A stretch of DNA of 41,260 nucleotides. Source: Betaproteobacteria bacterium (GTDB taxonomy: Bacteria; Pseudomonadota; Gammaproteobacteria; Burkholderiales; Rhodocyclaceae). The notes under the pieces were generated by a model, which made no database searches, had not been told where the DNA came from, and was given only the letters and a program-made list of their open reading frames with translations. The stretch spans positions 1 through 41,260 of the forward strand of contig JACQAO010000003.1 of NCBI GenBank assembly GCA_016194935.1, given 5' to 3'. This document shows positions 8,606 to 16,987 of this stretch, piece after piece (the first letter of the stretch is position 1; the number at the start of each line of letters is the position of its first letter). Position numbers and translations under genes: made by a program.

Positions 8606-11600
8606 TTGAACAAGATGCTTGACGAATCGCGCCTGATTCGTTTTCAACCCGACTTATTCTTCAACCAGCAAACACTGGAACGCGGCCTGGCCTATGCCGG
8701 GGAGGGGCGCGCCAGTATCGGCGCAATACATTCCAGCGCCGGCCTGTTGCAGATTACCGGCGCCTGTCGCGGCAGTGCGCGCCAGCCGTACCAGATGGAT
8801 GTGCTGCTGACGCTGAAAGGCGGGTTGGTCAACCAGGTTACCGGCAGTTGCAGTTGCCCGGTGGGCTTTAATTGCAAGCATGTCGCCGCATTGCTGGCAA
8901 CCTGGAACGCCGGGCTGCGCCACAACCCGGCCGGCGCTGGCGGCGGCAGCGACCCGGAGCGCCAGGCGCTGACCCCGGACGCCAGGCTTTGGCTGGATGC
9001 GCTTGAGCCATCCGCCGGGCAGTCAATGGCGGCGGCGAATGGCAATGGTCAGTGCATCATCTACCAGTTGTCCCCCGGCGATGCACAGTTGCAGTTGTTC
9101 AAGGCGCGTCCGTCGAAAGACGGCGGGTTCGGCAGGCCGGAACTGATACGTCCGGATTTTCACCGGCTGACCTGGGGCAATGTGCCGAACTACTATCAGC
9201 CGTCCGACTTGCCGATCCTGCGTCTGTTTCTGGCGCTTCAGGATAGCCTGATGTTTTCCGCGGGCGTCTCCCTGGCGCTGCGTGGCGAGGAGGGCGCGCA
9301 ATTGCTGCGCATGGTTCTGCGCACTGGCCGCTTGTTTCTGGCGAACGATGCAGCGGGTCACCGCAGCATTCAGCAGCCTCCGCTGCGCGCAGGCCCGTTG
9401 CGCCAAGCCGGGCTGGCCTGGCGACGCGATGAGCAGGGTAATCAGCGGCTGGGCTTGGGCGAGGACCAGGCGTCACCGCCTGCCGCACTGAACCTGCTGC
9501 CGACCTGGCCGCTTTGGTATCTGGATGCAGCGCGTGGCGAGGTCGGTGAAGTACAACTCGTACAACCCGATTTGCCAGGGGATATTGCGCTTCAACTACT
9601 TTCAGCGCCGCCCCTGGACGAACTGGATGCCTTGCTGGTGAGTGAGCGTCTGCGCCAGATCGGCGCGGCGCGCCGGCTATCGCTGCCTTTGCCGACGGTG
9701 GCGGCGCCGGAAGAACCCGCCGGGGAGCCCGCAGCAGTGCTGCGTCTGCAAGCCGGGCGGTTTGCTCACGCGCACTCACCCGGCAATACGCAGGAGCATG
9801 CGATCGCCACCTTGTGGTTCGAGTATCCCGGCTTGCCGCGCGCAGCGGGGGCTGAGACGCCGCCGGCATTCCTGCGCAGCCAGCACAGCGGTCGCTGGCT
9901 GACGCTGTTGCGCGATGTCGATAGCGAACGCGCCGCCTGGCGTTTGCTGCAGGCGCAGGGACTGGAAAGCAGCCGGCTGCGTTTGCCGGGGCTTGAGCGC
10001 ATCGACGCGTCCACCGATTGTTTGCTGCCTGCCCTCCAGGAAGCCGAAAGCTGGGTGCATTTTCTCGACGAGACGGTAGCGCTGCTGGAAGCGTCCGGAA
10101 TGCGGGTTGAAATCGCTGAGAACTTCCCCTACCAGATCAGCGAGGCCGAGGACTGGTTCGTCGAAATTCTGGAGGACGAGATAGACGGCAACGGCAATGG
10201 CGACTGGTTCGATCTCGATCTGGGCGTCGTCATCGACGGCAAGCGCACCAGCCTGGTGGAGCCGCTGGTGCGCTTGATCACCAACCGGCCAGGACTGCTG
10301 GAGGAATTGCGCCAGCTCGACGACGACGCGCGGGTACCCATGCCGCTTGACGAGCGGCATGTACTGCCGGTGCCGGCGTTGCGCTTGCGCGCCTGGCTTG
10401 GACCCTTGCTGGAATTCGCCGGCGATCATGACCGCCATGACCACCGTCATGGTCGGGCGCGTCTGTCGCGCCTCAACGCCGGCGCCCTGGTTGATCTGGA
10501 AAAACTGCCCGGTCACTGGCTGGGTGGCGCGCGGCTGCGCGAACTGGGACGCCGGCTGCGGGATTTTTCCGGCATTGCGGAAGCCTTGCCGGCGCCCGGA
10601 TTTAATGCGACGTTGCGGCCCTATCAGCAGCTCGGCCTGAACTGGCTGCAATTCCTGCGCAGTTATGGCCTCGCGGGGATACTTGCCGACGATATGGGCC
10701 TGGGCAAGACGGTGCAGACGCTCGCCCATTTGCATCTGGAGAAGGCCAGCGGACGCGCCGATCTTCCCAGTCTGGTGGTGCTGCCGACCAGCCTGATTAC
10801 CAATTGGCGCAACGAGGCGCAACAATTTTCTCCCGGCCTGAAGCTGTTGACCCTGCACGGCCCCGGGCGTGCAGCGCGTTTTTCCGAGATGGCCCAGGCC
10901 GATGTGATCCTCACTACTTATCCGTTGCTGGTGCGCGACCAGGAGATTTTGCTGGCCCAGGAATATCACCTGCTGGTGCTGGATGAGGCGCAGTTCGTCA
11001 AAAATCCCAAAGCCCAATCGCATCGGGTGGCGCGTCAACTCAAAGCCCGCCATCGCCTGTCGCTGACCGGCACGCCGCTGGAAAATCATCTTGGCGAACT
11101 GTGGGCGCAATACAATTTTCTGCTGCCGGGTTTGCTCGGCGATGTGCGCCGTTTTGCCGCCGCCTTTCGCACCCCGATTGAAAAGCAGGGCGACGGCGAG
11201 CGCCGCCGGCAACTGGCGGAACGGGTGCGTCCGTTCCTGTTACGGCGCACCAAGGAGCAGGTGTTGACCGATCTGCCGCCCAAGACCGAGATCATCCGCT
11301 GGGTCGAGCTGGCCGGTGGTCAGCGCGATCTCTATGAATCGCTGCGTCTGGCCTTCGACAAGAAGCTGCGCCAGGTGCTGGCCCAAAAAGGCGTGGCGCA
11401 AAGCCAGATCATGATTCTCGATGCTCTGCTCAAACTCCGGCAAGCCTGTTGCGATCCGCGCCTGGTCAAGTTGCCCGGAACCGCGCATGCGGTGGCGCCG
11501 CACGGATCGCAAGAATCGGCCAAGCTGGAGCTGCTGCTGGAAATGCTCACGGAATTGCTCGAAGAAGGCCGTCGCGTGCTGCTGTTCTCGCAGTTCACCA

Positions 11601-12046
11601 GCATGCTGGCGCTGATCGAGGTGGAACTGGAGCGGCGCGGCATCGCCTATGCCAAGCTGACCGGGCAGACCAAGGACCGCGACACGCCGATCCGGCGTTT
11701 TCAGGATGGCGAAGTACCCTTGTTCCTGATCAGCCTCAAGGCCGGCGGCACCGGCCTCAACCTGACCGCCGCCGATACGGTGATTCACTACGACCCCTGG
11801 TGGAACCCGGCGGTGGAAGAGCAGGCGACGGCGCGGGCGCATCGCATCGGCCAGGACAAGTCGGTATTTGTGTACAAACTATTGACCCAGGGTACGGTTG
11901 AAGAAAAAATACTCGCCTTGCAGGACCGCAAGCGCGGCCTGGCCGATAATCTGCTGGAAGGCGCTGCGGCCCGGCAGCACTTGATTACCGCCGAGGACCT
12001 CGAAGTATTGTTCCAGCCGATATCATCACTCCCCATGCCGCTATGA
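8606..12046 (+). CDS. SWIM zinc-finger SNF2-family ATP-dependent helicase
   Basis: 1146 aa from a TTG at 8606 (GGAAAA 5-10 nt upstream); an ATG at 8615 is the alternative. A SWIM finger lies near residues 80-95 (SCSCPVGFNCKHVAALLATW, CxC...CxH). The large middle part is poorly conserved, with an acidic stretch and a His-rich segment (DHDRHDHRHGRAR) near 610. The SNF2 ATPase begins near 670: DDMGLGKT (Walker A, about 694), VLDEAQFVKN (DEAQ box, about 792), SLTGTPLENHLGELW. The C-terminal helicase lobe has LLFSQFTSMLALIEVELE, GGTGLNLTAADTVIHYDPWWNP and RAHRIGQ. Such proteins are DNA-translocating, HepA/RapA-like remodelers thought to act on protein-DNA complexes; the bacterial SWIM type is poorly characterised. 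Its stop overlaps the oxyR start (ATGA), so the two are coupled. Confidence 0.92.
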   Translation: MNKMLDESRLIRFQPDLFFNQQTLERGLAYAGEGRASIGAIHSSAGLLQITGACRGSARQPYQMDVLLTLKGGLVNQVTGSCSCPVGFNCKHVAALLATWNAGLRHNPAGAGGGSDPERQALTPDARLWLDALEPSAGQSMAAANGNGQCIIYQLSPGDAQLQLFKARPSKDGGFGRPELIRPDFHRLTWGNVPNYYQPSDLPILRLFLALQDSLMFSAGVSLALRGEEGAQLLRMVLRTGRLFLANDAAGHRSIQQPPLRAGPLRQAGLAWRRDEQGNQRLGLGEDQASPPAALNLLPTWPLWYLDAARGEVGEVQLVQPDLPGDIALQLLSAPPLDELDALLVSERLRQIGAARRLSLPLPTVAAPEEPAGEPAAVLRLQAGRFAHAHSPGNTQEHAIATLWFEYPGLPRAAGAETPPAFLRSQHSGRWLTLLRDVDSERAAWRLLQAQGLESSRLRLPGLERIDASTDCLLPALQEAESWVHFLDETVALLEASGMRVEIAENFPYQISEAEDWFVEILEDEIDGNGNGDWFDLDLGVVIDGKRTSLVEPLVRLITNRPGLLEELRQLDDDARVPMPLDERHVLPVPALRLRAWLGPLLEFAGDHDRHDHRHGRARLSRLNAGALVDLEKLPGHWLGGARLRELGRRLRDFSGIAEALPAPGFNATLRPYQQLGLNWLQFLRSYGLAGILADDMGLGKTVQTLAHLHLEKASGRADLPSLVVLPTSLITNWRNEAQQFSPGLKLLTLHGPGRAARFSEMAQADVILTTYPLLVRDQEILLAQEYHLLVLDEAQFVKNPKAQSHRVARQLKARHRLSLTGTPLENHLGELWAQYNFLLPGLLGDVRRFAAAFRTPIEKQGDGERRRQLAERVRPFLLRRTKEQVLTDLPPKTEIIRWVELAGGQRDLYESLRLAFDKKLRQVLAQKGVAQSQIMILDALLKLRQACCDPRLVKLPGTAHAVAPHGSQESAKLELLLEMLTELLEEGRRVLLFSQFTSMLALIEVELERRGIAYAKLTGQTKDRDTPIRRFQDGEVPLFLISLKAGGTGLNLTAADTVIHYDPWWNPAVEEQATARAHRIGQDKSVFVYKLLTQGTVEEKILALQDRKRGLADNLLEGAAARQHLITAEDLEVLFQPISSLPMPL

Positions 12047-12954
12047 CACTCACCGATCTGCGCTATATCGTCGTGCTGGCCCGCGAACGCCACTTCGGTC
12101 GTGCTGCGGAAAAATGTTTTGTCGCCCAGCCGACGCTGTCGGTGGCGGTGAAGAAACTGGAAGAAGAACTCGGCGTGACGCTGTTCGAGCGCGGCAGCGA
12201 AATCCGCGTCACGCCCATCGGTGAGCGCATCGTCGCGCAGGCTGAGCGCGTGCTGGCCGAGGCGGTGCGGGTGACGGAAGTGGCCATACAGGGCAAGGAC
12301 CCGCTGGCCGGGCCGCTGCGCATCGGCGTCATCCATACCATCGCCCCGTATCTGCTGCCGAAACTGGTGCCGCTGTTGCGTGAGCGCGCCGGGCGCATGC
12401 CGCTGATGTTCCAGGAGGGGTTTACCGAAGGATTGGTCGCAGCGGTCAAGGCCAGCGAGCTGGATGTAATCATCATCGCCTTGCCTCTGGACGAACCGAG
12501 CCTGCTGACCCAGGCCGTGTATGACGAGGCTTTCCGCGTGCTGCTGCCGGCTGATCATGCCTGGACCAAAATGAAGAAAGTCGAGCCGTCCCGGTTGCTC
12601 GATGAGCCGCTGCTGATGCTGGGCGCAGGCAACTGTTTCCGCGACCAGGTGCTTGACCTGTGCGCCCAGGCAAGCGCGCCCGGCATGCCGAAAATCCTCG
12701 AAGGCAGCTCGCTGGAAACCATCCGCTACATGGTGGCCTCGGGCATCGGCGTTACGGTAATGCCGGCGTCCTGCGCCGACCTGATTCCCAAGGACGACCA
12801 TCTGTTGCGCGTCCGGCCATTCGTCGAGCCGACCCCGACGCGCCGCGTCGGCCTGGTGTGGCGCAGCAGTTTTCCGCGCCTCCAGGCGATCGAATTGCTG
12901 CACCAGGCATTGCTGGATTGCCGGCTGCCGGGAACCAGGCCAACCAGACATTAA
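12043..12954 (+). CDS. oxyR: Hydrogen-peroxide-responsive LysR-type regulator OxyR
   Basis: 303 aa. An N-terminal LysR winged helix spans residues 1-60 (LRYIVVLARERHFGRAAEKCFVAQPTLSVAVKKLEEELGV...LFER), followed by the effector domain (LRIGVIHTIAPYLLPKLVP). The two OxyR redox cysteines are present as C198 and C207 in GNCFRDQVLDLC, with the same eight-residue spacing as C199/C208 of E. coli OxyR. The C-terminal SLETIRYMVASGIGVTVMP block is also typical. The start overlaps the helicase stop by 4 bp (ATGA). An OxyR-type operator begins at its own stop codon, in front of the rubrerythrin operon, which identifies the likely target. Confidence 0.93.
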   Translation: MTLTDLRYIVVLARERHFGRAAEKCFVAQPTLSVAVKKLEEELGVTLFERGSEIRVTPIGERIVAQAERVLAEAVRVTEVAIQGKDPLAGPLRIGVIHTIAPYLLPKLVPLLRERAGRMPLMFQEGFTEGLVAAVKASELDVIIIALPLDEPSLLTQAVYDEAFRVLLPADHAWTKMKKVEPSRLLDEPLLMLGAGNCFRDQVLDLCAQASAPGMPKILEGSSLETIRYMVASGIGVTVMPASCADLIPKDDHLLRVRPFVEPTPTRRVGLVWRSSFPRLQAIELLHQALLDCRLPGTRPTRH

Positions 12955-12990
12955 TAGTGCATGACTATCGTACAAATATTAACAATTCAT
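12954..12990 (+). promoter_or_regulatory. Predicted OxyR binding site
   Basis: The 37 bp fit the ATAG-N7-CTAT-N7-ATAG-N7-CTAT OxyR consensus. ATAG is at 12954-12957, CTAT at 12965-12968, ATAT at 12976-12979 and TCAT at 12987-12990, i.e. 13 of 16 informative bases at exact 11-bp spacing. The site ends directly where the -35 region of a candidate promoter would be (-10 TAGACT at 13014-13019; poor -35), which is the arrangement for activation by OxyR. Confidence 0.75.
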
Positions 12991-13013
12991 TAGATTAATC
13001 ACAGCGACCTGCC

Positions 13014-13019
13014 TAGACT
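13014..13019 (+). promoter_or_regulatory. Candidate -10 element of the rubrerythrin operon (TAGACT)
   Basis: TAGACT matches 4/6 of TATAAT. A 17-bp spacer would put the -35 at 12991-12996 (TAGATT), a weak hexamer immediately next to the OxyR site, consistent with an activator-dependent promoter. Start of transcription would be near 13026, 37 nt before the ATG. Confidence 0.4.
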
Positions 13020-13062
13020 GCGAAGCGTCAACCGACGACCCAACCAGGACCAGGAGAGCACC

Positions 13063-13539
13063 ATGACCAACACAAGCGCTTCAGCCACCATCAAGAACCT
13101 CGAATCAGCCTTTGCCGGCGAATCGATGGCCCACATCAAATACCGCTATTTCGCCAGGCTGTGCCGCGCCGCAGGCGACGAAGACTCCGCACGCACGTTC
13201 GAGGAAACCGCCGACCAGGAAGTGCAGCATGCCTGGGGCCATCTGGATCTGCTCTACCCGGCGGCGGGCATGACCCCCGCCAAATGCTTGCAGATGGCCA
13301 TAGCCGGCGAGACCTACGAATTCACCGAGATGTATCCGTCATTCCGTCATGCAGCAGAAATCGAAGGCCACAGCGCAGCGCTGGAGGAAATCGACCAGCA
13401 GATCGCCGAATCAAAAGAGCATGCCGCGCGTTTCAGCGCTACCCTGACCAAGGCCGCCAAGCGCTTTGCCGCACTGGCCAAGGTCGAAGAACGTCACGCC
13501 CATCACTATCGCGCCCAGCTCGATAAAATTTCCCACTGA
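13063..13539 (+). CDS. Rubrerythrin-family diiron protein (without rubredoxin domain)
   Basis: 158 aa, with AGGAGA 5 nt before the ATG. It is a four-helix ferritin-like protein with paired carboxylate/His ligands: [16 protein letters not shown] (E20), [15 protein letters not shown] (E-x-x-H), [14 protein letters not shown] and [13 protein letters not shown] (E-x-x-H). Rubrerythrins reduce hydrogen peroxide with electrons from rubredoxin. The usual C-terminal rubredoxin domain is missing here and is supplied by the separate gene 20 bp downstream. It is the first gene of a three-gene operon under a predicted OxyR site. Confidence 0.92.
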   Translation: MTNTSASATIKNLESAFAGESMAHIKYRYFARLCRAAGDEDSARTFEETADQEVQHAWGHLDLLYPAAGMTPAKCLQMAIAGETYEFTEMYPSFRHAAEIEGHSAALEEIDQQIAESKEHAARFSATLTKAAKRFAALAKVEERHAHHYRAQLDKISH

Positions 13540-13559
13540 ATTTTTATAAGGAACCGAAC

Positions 13560-13724
13560 ATGAAACAATATCAATGCATCGTTTGCGGCTACTTCTACGA
13601 CGAAGCGCTGGGCGACCCCGAGCACGGCTTGGCACCTGGTACCCGTTGGGAGGACGTACCGGCTGACTGGAACTGTCCCGAATGCGGCGTAAGCAAGGCC
13701 GACTTCGAAATGGTGGCCGTATAA
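13560..13724 (+). CDS. Rubredoxin
   Basis: 54 aa, with AAGGAA 6 nt before the ATG. Two Fe-binding knuckles, YQCIVCGY (C6, C9) and [13 protein letters not shown] (C39, C42), with the conserved [25 protein letters not shown] between them, define a classical rubredoxin. It is a small one-electron carrier expected to pass electrons from the reductase encoded next to the rubrerythrin encoded before it. The stop is 3 bp from the reductase ATG. Confidence 0.97.
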   Translation: MKQYQCIVCGYFYDEALGDPEHGLAPGTRWEDVPADWNCPECGVSKADFEMVAV

Positions 13725-13727
13725 ACC

Positions 13728-14903
13728 ATGAACGCACCCATCGTCATCCTCGGCAGCGGTCTGGCGGGCGTCAGCGTCGCGCGCGAATTGCGCAAGCTGG
13801 ACAAGCAAGTCCCGCTGGTCATCGTCACGGCGGATGACGGCGGTTTCTACTCCAAGCCGAGTCTCTCCAACGCCCTCGCCGTCGGCAAGAGTGCAGCCCA
13901 ACTGGCGCTGACCCCGATGGCGCAACTGGCGACGCAGTTGAATGCCAGCGTGATTCATGCTCACACCCGGGCCGAACGCATCCTGCCCGAGGGGCATGCG
14001 CTGGAGACGGGGAGCGGCAGGATCACCTACGGCAAACTGGTGCTGGCGCTGGGCGCCCAGCCGATTCGCCTGCCGCTGCAAGGCGAGGGCGCGGCGGCGG
14101 TGCTTTCGGTCAACCACCTCAACGACTACGCGGTGTTTCGTGAACAGCTTGAAGGCAAGCGGCGCGTGGCGATCCTCGGGGCCGGCCTGATCGGCTGCGA
14201 GTTCGCCAACGACCTGCGCGTGGCGGGTGTCGATGTGGCGGTTTACGATCTCGCTTCGCAGCCACTCGGCCGCCTGTTGCCGGCCCGTGCTGCGGCATTT
14301 TTTCGCGCGCGGCTGGAGGCAGCCGGAGTGCGTTTCCATTTCGACACCAGCATCGAGGCCATCGCCCTCTCATCCCAGGGTGATGGCGGGAGCAGCAGCT
14401 ACCGTCTCGTCGACAAGCACGGCAATACACACACGGCGGATCTGGTGTTGTCGGCGGTGGGCCTCAAGCCCGCGACCGCGCTGGCCCAGGCGGCCGGCCT
14501 GAACACCGCGCGCGGCATCGTCGTGGACAAACTGCTGCGCACCTCCGCTCCCGACATTTACGCGCTGGGCGATTGCGCCGAAGTCGAAGGCCTGGTGCTG
14601 CCCTTCGTCATGCCGATCATGCAAGCGGCGCGCGCTCTGGCGAAAACACTGAGCGGCGCTGCGGGCGGGGAGGTTGCCGTCGACTACCCGGCCATGCCGG
14701 TGGTGGTGAAAACTCCCGCCTGCCAGGCCGTGGTCTGCCCGCCGCCGGCAGGGGCGGCCGGCACATGGCGCGAAGAAGTCGGGCCGGCGGGCGTGCGGGC
14801 CTTGTTCGTGGGCGCCGGCGGCAAACCGCTCGGCTTCTCCCTGGTCGGCGAGGCGGTCAAGGAGAAGCAGGCGCTGGCGGCGCAGATGCCGGCGTGGCTG
14901 TAA
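13728..14903 (+). CDS. Rubredoxin reductase (FAD/NAD(P)H-dependent oxidoreductase)
   Basis: 391 aa. The FAD-binding Rossmann motif lies at the N-terminus (IVILGSGLAGVSVARELRKLD). The NAD(P)H-binding motif is VAILGAGLIGCEFANDLRVAG near residue 147, and the second FAD motif DIYALGDCAEVEG lies near 278-290. Length and order match the rubredoxin-NAD+ reductase class. The gene follows rubredoxin by 3 bp, which supports electron flow NAD(P)H to reductase to rubredoxin to rubrerythrin to peroxide. No convincing terminator was seen after the gene. Confidence 0.92.
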   Translation: MNAPIVILGSGLAGVSVARELRKLDKQVPLVIVTADDGGFYSKPSLSNALAVGKSAAQLALTPMAQLATQLNASVIHAHTRAERILPEGHALETGSGRITYGKLVLALGAQPIRLPLQGEGAAAVLSVNHLNDYAVFREQLEGKRRVAILGAGLIGCEFANDLRVAGVDVAVYDLASQPLGRLLPARAAAFFRARLEAAGVRFHFDTSIEAIALSSQGDGGSSSYRLVDKHGNTHTADLVLSAVGLKPATALAQAAGLNTARGIVVDKLLRTSAPDIYALGDCAEVEGLVLPFVMPIMQAARALAKTLSGAAGGEVAVDYPAMPVVVKTPACQAVVCPPPAGAAGTWREEVGPAGVRALFVGAGGKPLGFSLVGEAVKEKQALAAQMPAWL

Positions 14904-15181
14904 CTTAGGCGGCGCTTCTCACTACAGCATTAATCTACACGGGGTCCTCGCCTGATCATACCCGCCATCTTGCTACAAGTTGACGATTGCTGCGGCGGTC
15001 TGTTGTTCGGCCTATGCATCTGGTCGTAAGCCACGCGAAATAACAAAGTGAGCGGGGCTACTTTACAAGAAATTCTCGGAGTACTTCCGACCGGTTGTGG
15101 CCAAACAATTTTTTTCCGAAGAGGACATTTAACGAAATGAATCCGGCGTATGTCGAAAGTGGCTAGTTGGAAGATGGGTTG
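14904..15181. other. Gap between the rubrerythrin operon and the ImmA/IrrE cassette
   Basis: 278 bp with no gene recognised. It contains a small inverted repeat TCGGA-5-TCCGA (15076-15090) and a run of seven T at 15109-15115. These could loosely serve as a terminator for the rightward operon, but the stem is only 5 bp and 18 bp separate it from the T run. Base composition drops from here towards 17000. Confidence 0.5.
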
Positions 15182-16318
15182 CTAATGGGAGCGCCTCAAG
15201 CGATACGCATCCAGGCTAATCACTGATTGTGGTGTATTGATTAAATCCAAAGAGATATCCAGTTCAGTTAGATCTGGTAGGAAATGCTTGAGCATCTTCC
15301 GTCGCATGTGCACTGCGGCTGCTACATCTTCGGTTGAGTAGCCAAGGTGATGGTGCAATACGCTTAGTGAGTTGTGAATCAGCTCGGGATATTCGGCGGC
15401 AACAAGGCTATCGTCCTTTTCAGACGTTCTTTCACCGCGACGATAGAGGCCCATAACGATGCCATTCTTGTATTGAGCCTCAGTAATGATATCGAGTTGA
15501 CGGGCGCGGTAGAGGATTGCTGCTTTGCTCACCTTCCAGCGTACTTTGAGTTCTTTCATTACTGCCCAGTCAAAGCGATTGTGGCGAACTGCGTTGAATT
15601 CTTTCACAAACGTGCTTCGAGGCATGAGAAATGCGCCCGCAAAGCGATTCGCCTCACCCTCGGAAACACGATCACCAGTTACGCGCCCTTCATGCATGAT
15701 GAAGTGTCCGATCTCATGAGCGATATCGAAGCGAATGCGCGCGGAAGAGCCTTTGTTGTTGTTGGTAACAATGATGGGACGCTTCGAAGAGATCGACAGT
15801 GCATCCACTTGAGTAGAAACGCTATGAAAGGTTGTTACGACCGCGCCAGCATTTTCGGCGACACGGACCATATTTATGATCGGCCCAAATCCCAAACCCC
15901 AGGCAATCCGTGATTTCTCGGCGGCACGTTCAATGTCTTCTGGTGTGGTGACCTCAAATGCTGGGAAAGTAGTTGGCGGTAGATCTAACTTTCCGTCAAT
16001 GAACGCGACAAAACGGCGGAACAATTCACCTTTGGCAAGTGCTGCCTGTTTGCTGGATACCTTTGTCGTAGCGTATTTACGGAAATGATATGACTCTTCT
16101 CCAAGCAGCATTCCAGCCGATTCATAGAAGAATCCTGGCAGTACTTCAAGAAACTGAGCTAGCTCTTCAGCTAGCTCAGGGGTTGGCTCATCCCTTCCCA
16201 TTTCAAGACGGTTGATGAACTGTCGAGACTTGCCGACAGCATCAGCTACGTCATTGAGTGCGTAGCCATGGCATGAGCGAGCAAGTCTGAGATTCGTTCC
16301 ATTGAACGTATGTTCCAT
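15182..16318 (-). CDS. Xre helix-turn-helix + ImmA/IrrE metallopeptidase (antitoxin-like)
   Basis: 378 aa from the ATG at 16318. Residues about 5-60 form an Xre/Cro helix-turn-helix (NLRLARSCHGYALNDVADAVGKSRQFINRLEMGRDEPTPE). The middle holds a zinc peptidase of the ImmA/IrrE (M78, COG2856) type with the HEIGH metal motif at residues 201-205, followed by EGEANRFAGAFLMP, the usual third-ligand helix. The C-terminal third has no recognised domain. Fusions of Xre and COG2856 are known as regulators or antitoxins that sense stress or are paired with toxins. The gene starts 13 bp after its upstream partner on the same strand, and the pair is less GC-rich than its neighbours. It is probably autoregulated through the repeats at 16930-16987. 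Confidence 0.88.
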   Translation of the reverse strand: MEHTFNGTNLRLARSCHGYALNDVADAVGKSRQFINRLEMGRDEPTPELAEELAQFLEVLPGFFYESAGMLLGEESYHFRKYATTKVSSKQAALAKGELFRRFVAFIDGKLDLPPTTFPAFEVTTPEDIERAAEKSRIAWGLGFGPIINMVRVAENAGAVVTTFHSVSTQVDALSISSKRPIIVTNNNKGSSARIRFDIAHEIGHFIMHEGRVTGDRVSEGEANRFAGAFLMPRSTFVKEFNAVRHNRFDWAVMKELKVRWKVSKAAILYRARQLDIITEAQYKNGIVMGLYRRGERTSEKDDSLVAAEYPELIHNSLSVLHHHLGYSTEDVAAAVHMRRKMLKHFLPDLTELDISLDLINTPQSVISLDAYRLRRSH

Positions 16319-16331
16319 TATTTTCTTGAAT

Positions 16332-16916
16332 TTAGTTTGTTGCTTCCTGATCGCCTGCATCGGGCTTCTTGATTTCGACTGGTGCAGGGCCTTGTTCGAC
16401 AGGCTGCGGCAGTGTTTCGTCGACGGAGCGAACAACAGGCACGTGGCCATAGCGCCATTCAAATACCTGAATCTCTTGAGCGTTAAACCCTACGAAATAA
16501 ATCTCCGGATCAACATCATCAATCAAAGGACGCTCAACGATGAATCGAAAAATTACCGGTGTAGTTTCGTCAGGAGCGAATAGTTGATCTGATTCATTGC
16601 GGCGCCAGAACCCTTTTTTGCTTGGTGATGCATGGTCATCGCGGAAGAAGCGGAATGGCACGCCTTCGATTTCAAGGGTGACATCCATTGCCGAATTCGT
16701 AAGGGCTAGCCACGGATACTCCCACGATTGCGACATCCGGATTAGGCGCTGACGGCTGCGCCCGAAAAATGTTGCTCCTCGTGTGTAGTTGTCATCGTCT
16801 TCCGTATTCAGTGTCGCCTCAACGCCGTAGTAGATGTCGAGAAAAGCCTGAGCAATCGTATTCAGGCGGCTTTCAGTTAATACCGGTTTCAAATCCCAAG
16901 GAGCTGTTTCGGCCAT
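16332..16916 (-). CDS. Unknown protein paired with the Xre-ImmA/IrrE gene (candidate toxin)
   Basis: 194 aa from the ATG at 16916 (MAETAPWDLKP); an upstream in-frame ATG at 16952 lies inside the repeat region. No signal peptide or membrane segment. Notable segments are LNTIAQAFLDIYYGVEATL, DDNYTRGATFFGRSRQRLIRM, LEIEGVPFRFFRDDHASPSKKGFWRR and PEIYFVGFNAQEIQVFEWRYG, then a Pro/Glu-rich tail. I do not recognise a named domain with certainty. The order (unknown gene first, Xre-peptidase second, 13-bp gap) resembles toxin-antitoxin-like pairs with an ImmA/IrrE antitoxin, of which RosmerTA is, from memory, one described example. Function remains inferred from context. Confidence 0.75.
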   Translation of the reverse strand: MAETAPWDLKPVLTESRLNTIAQAFLDIYYGVEATLNTEDDDNYTRGATFFGRSRQRLIRMSQSWEYPWLALTNSAMDVTLEIEGVPFRFFRDDHASPSKKGFWRRNESDQLFAPDETTPVIFRFIVERPLIDDVDPEIYFVGFNAQEIQVFEWRYGHVPVVRSVDETLPQPVEQGPAPVEIKKPDAGDQEATN

Positions 16917-16929
16917 GACACTCTCATTT

Positions 16930-16987
16930 GTGCAGAATGACGAATTTGTCAACCGACACTTTCGTGCAATTTTCTGAATTTGTCAAC
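16930..16987 (-). promoter_or_regulatory. Two 24-bp direct repeats, probable operator/promoter of the cassette
   Basis: GTGCA-N7-GAATTTGTCAAC occurs at 16930-16953 and again at 16964-16987, a period of 34 bp. Read leftward, each copy contains TTGACA, a perfect -35 hexamer. At 17-bp spacing the following hexamers (AAATGA, GAAAGT) are poor -10s. The position, 14-71 bp upstream of the ATG at 16916, suits an operator bound by the Xre protein encoded downstream. Confidence 0.6.
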
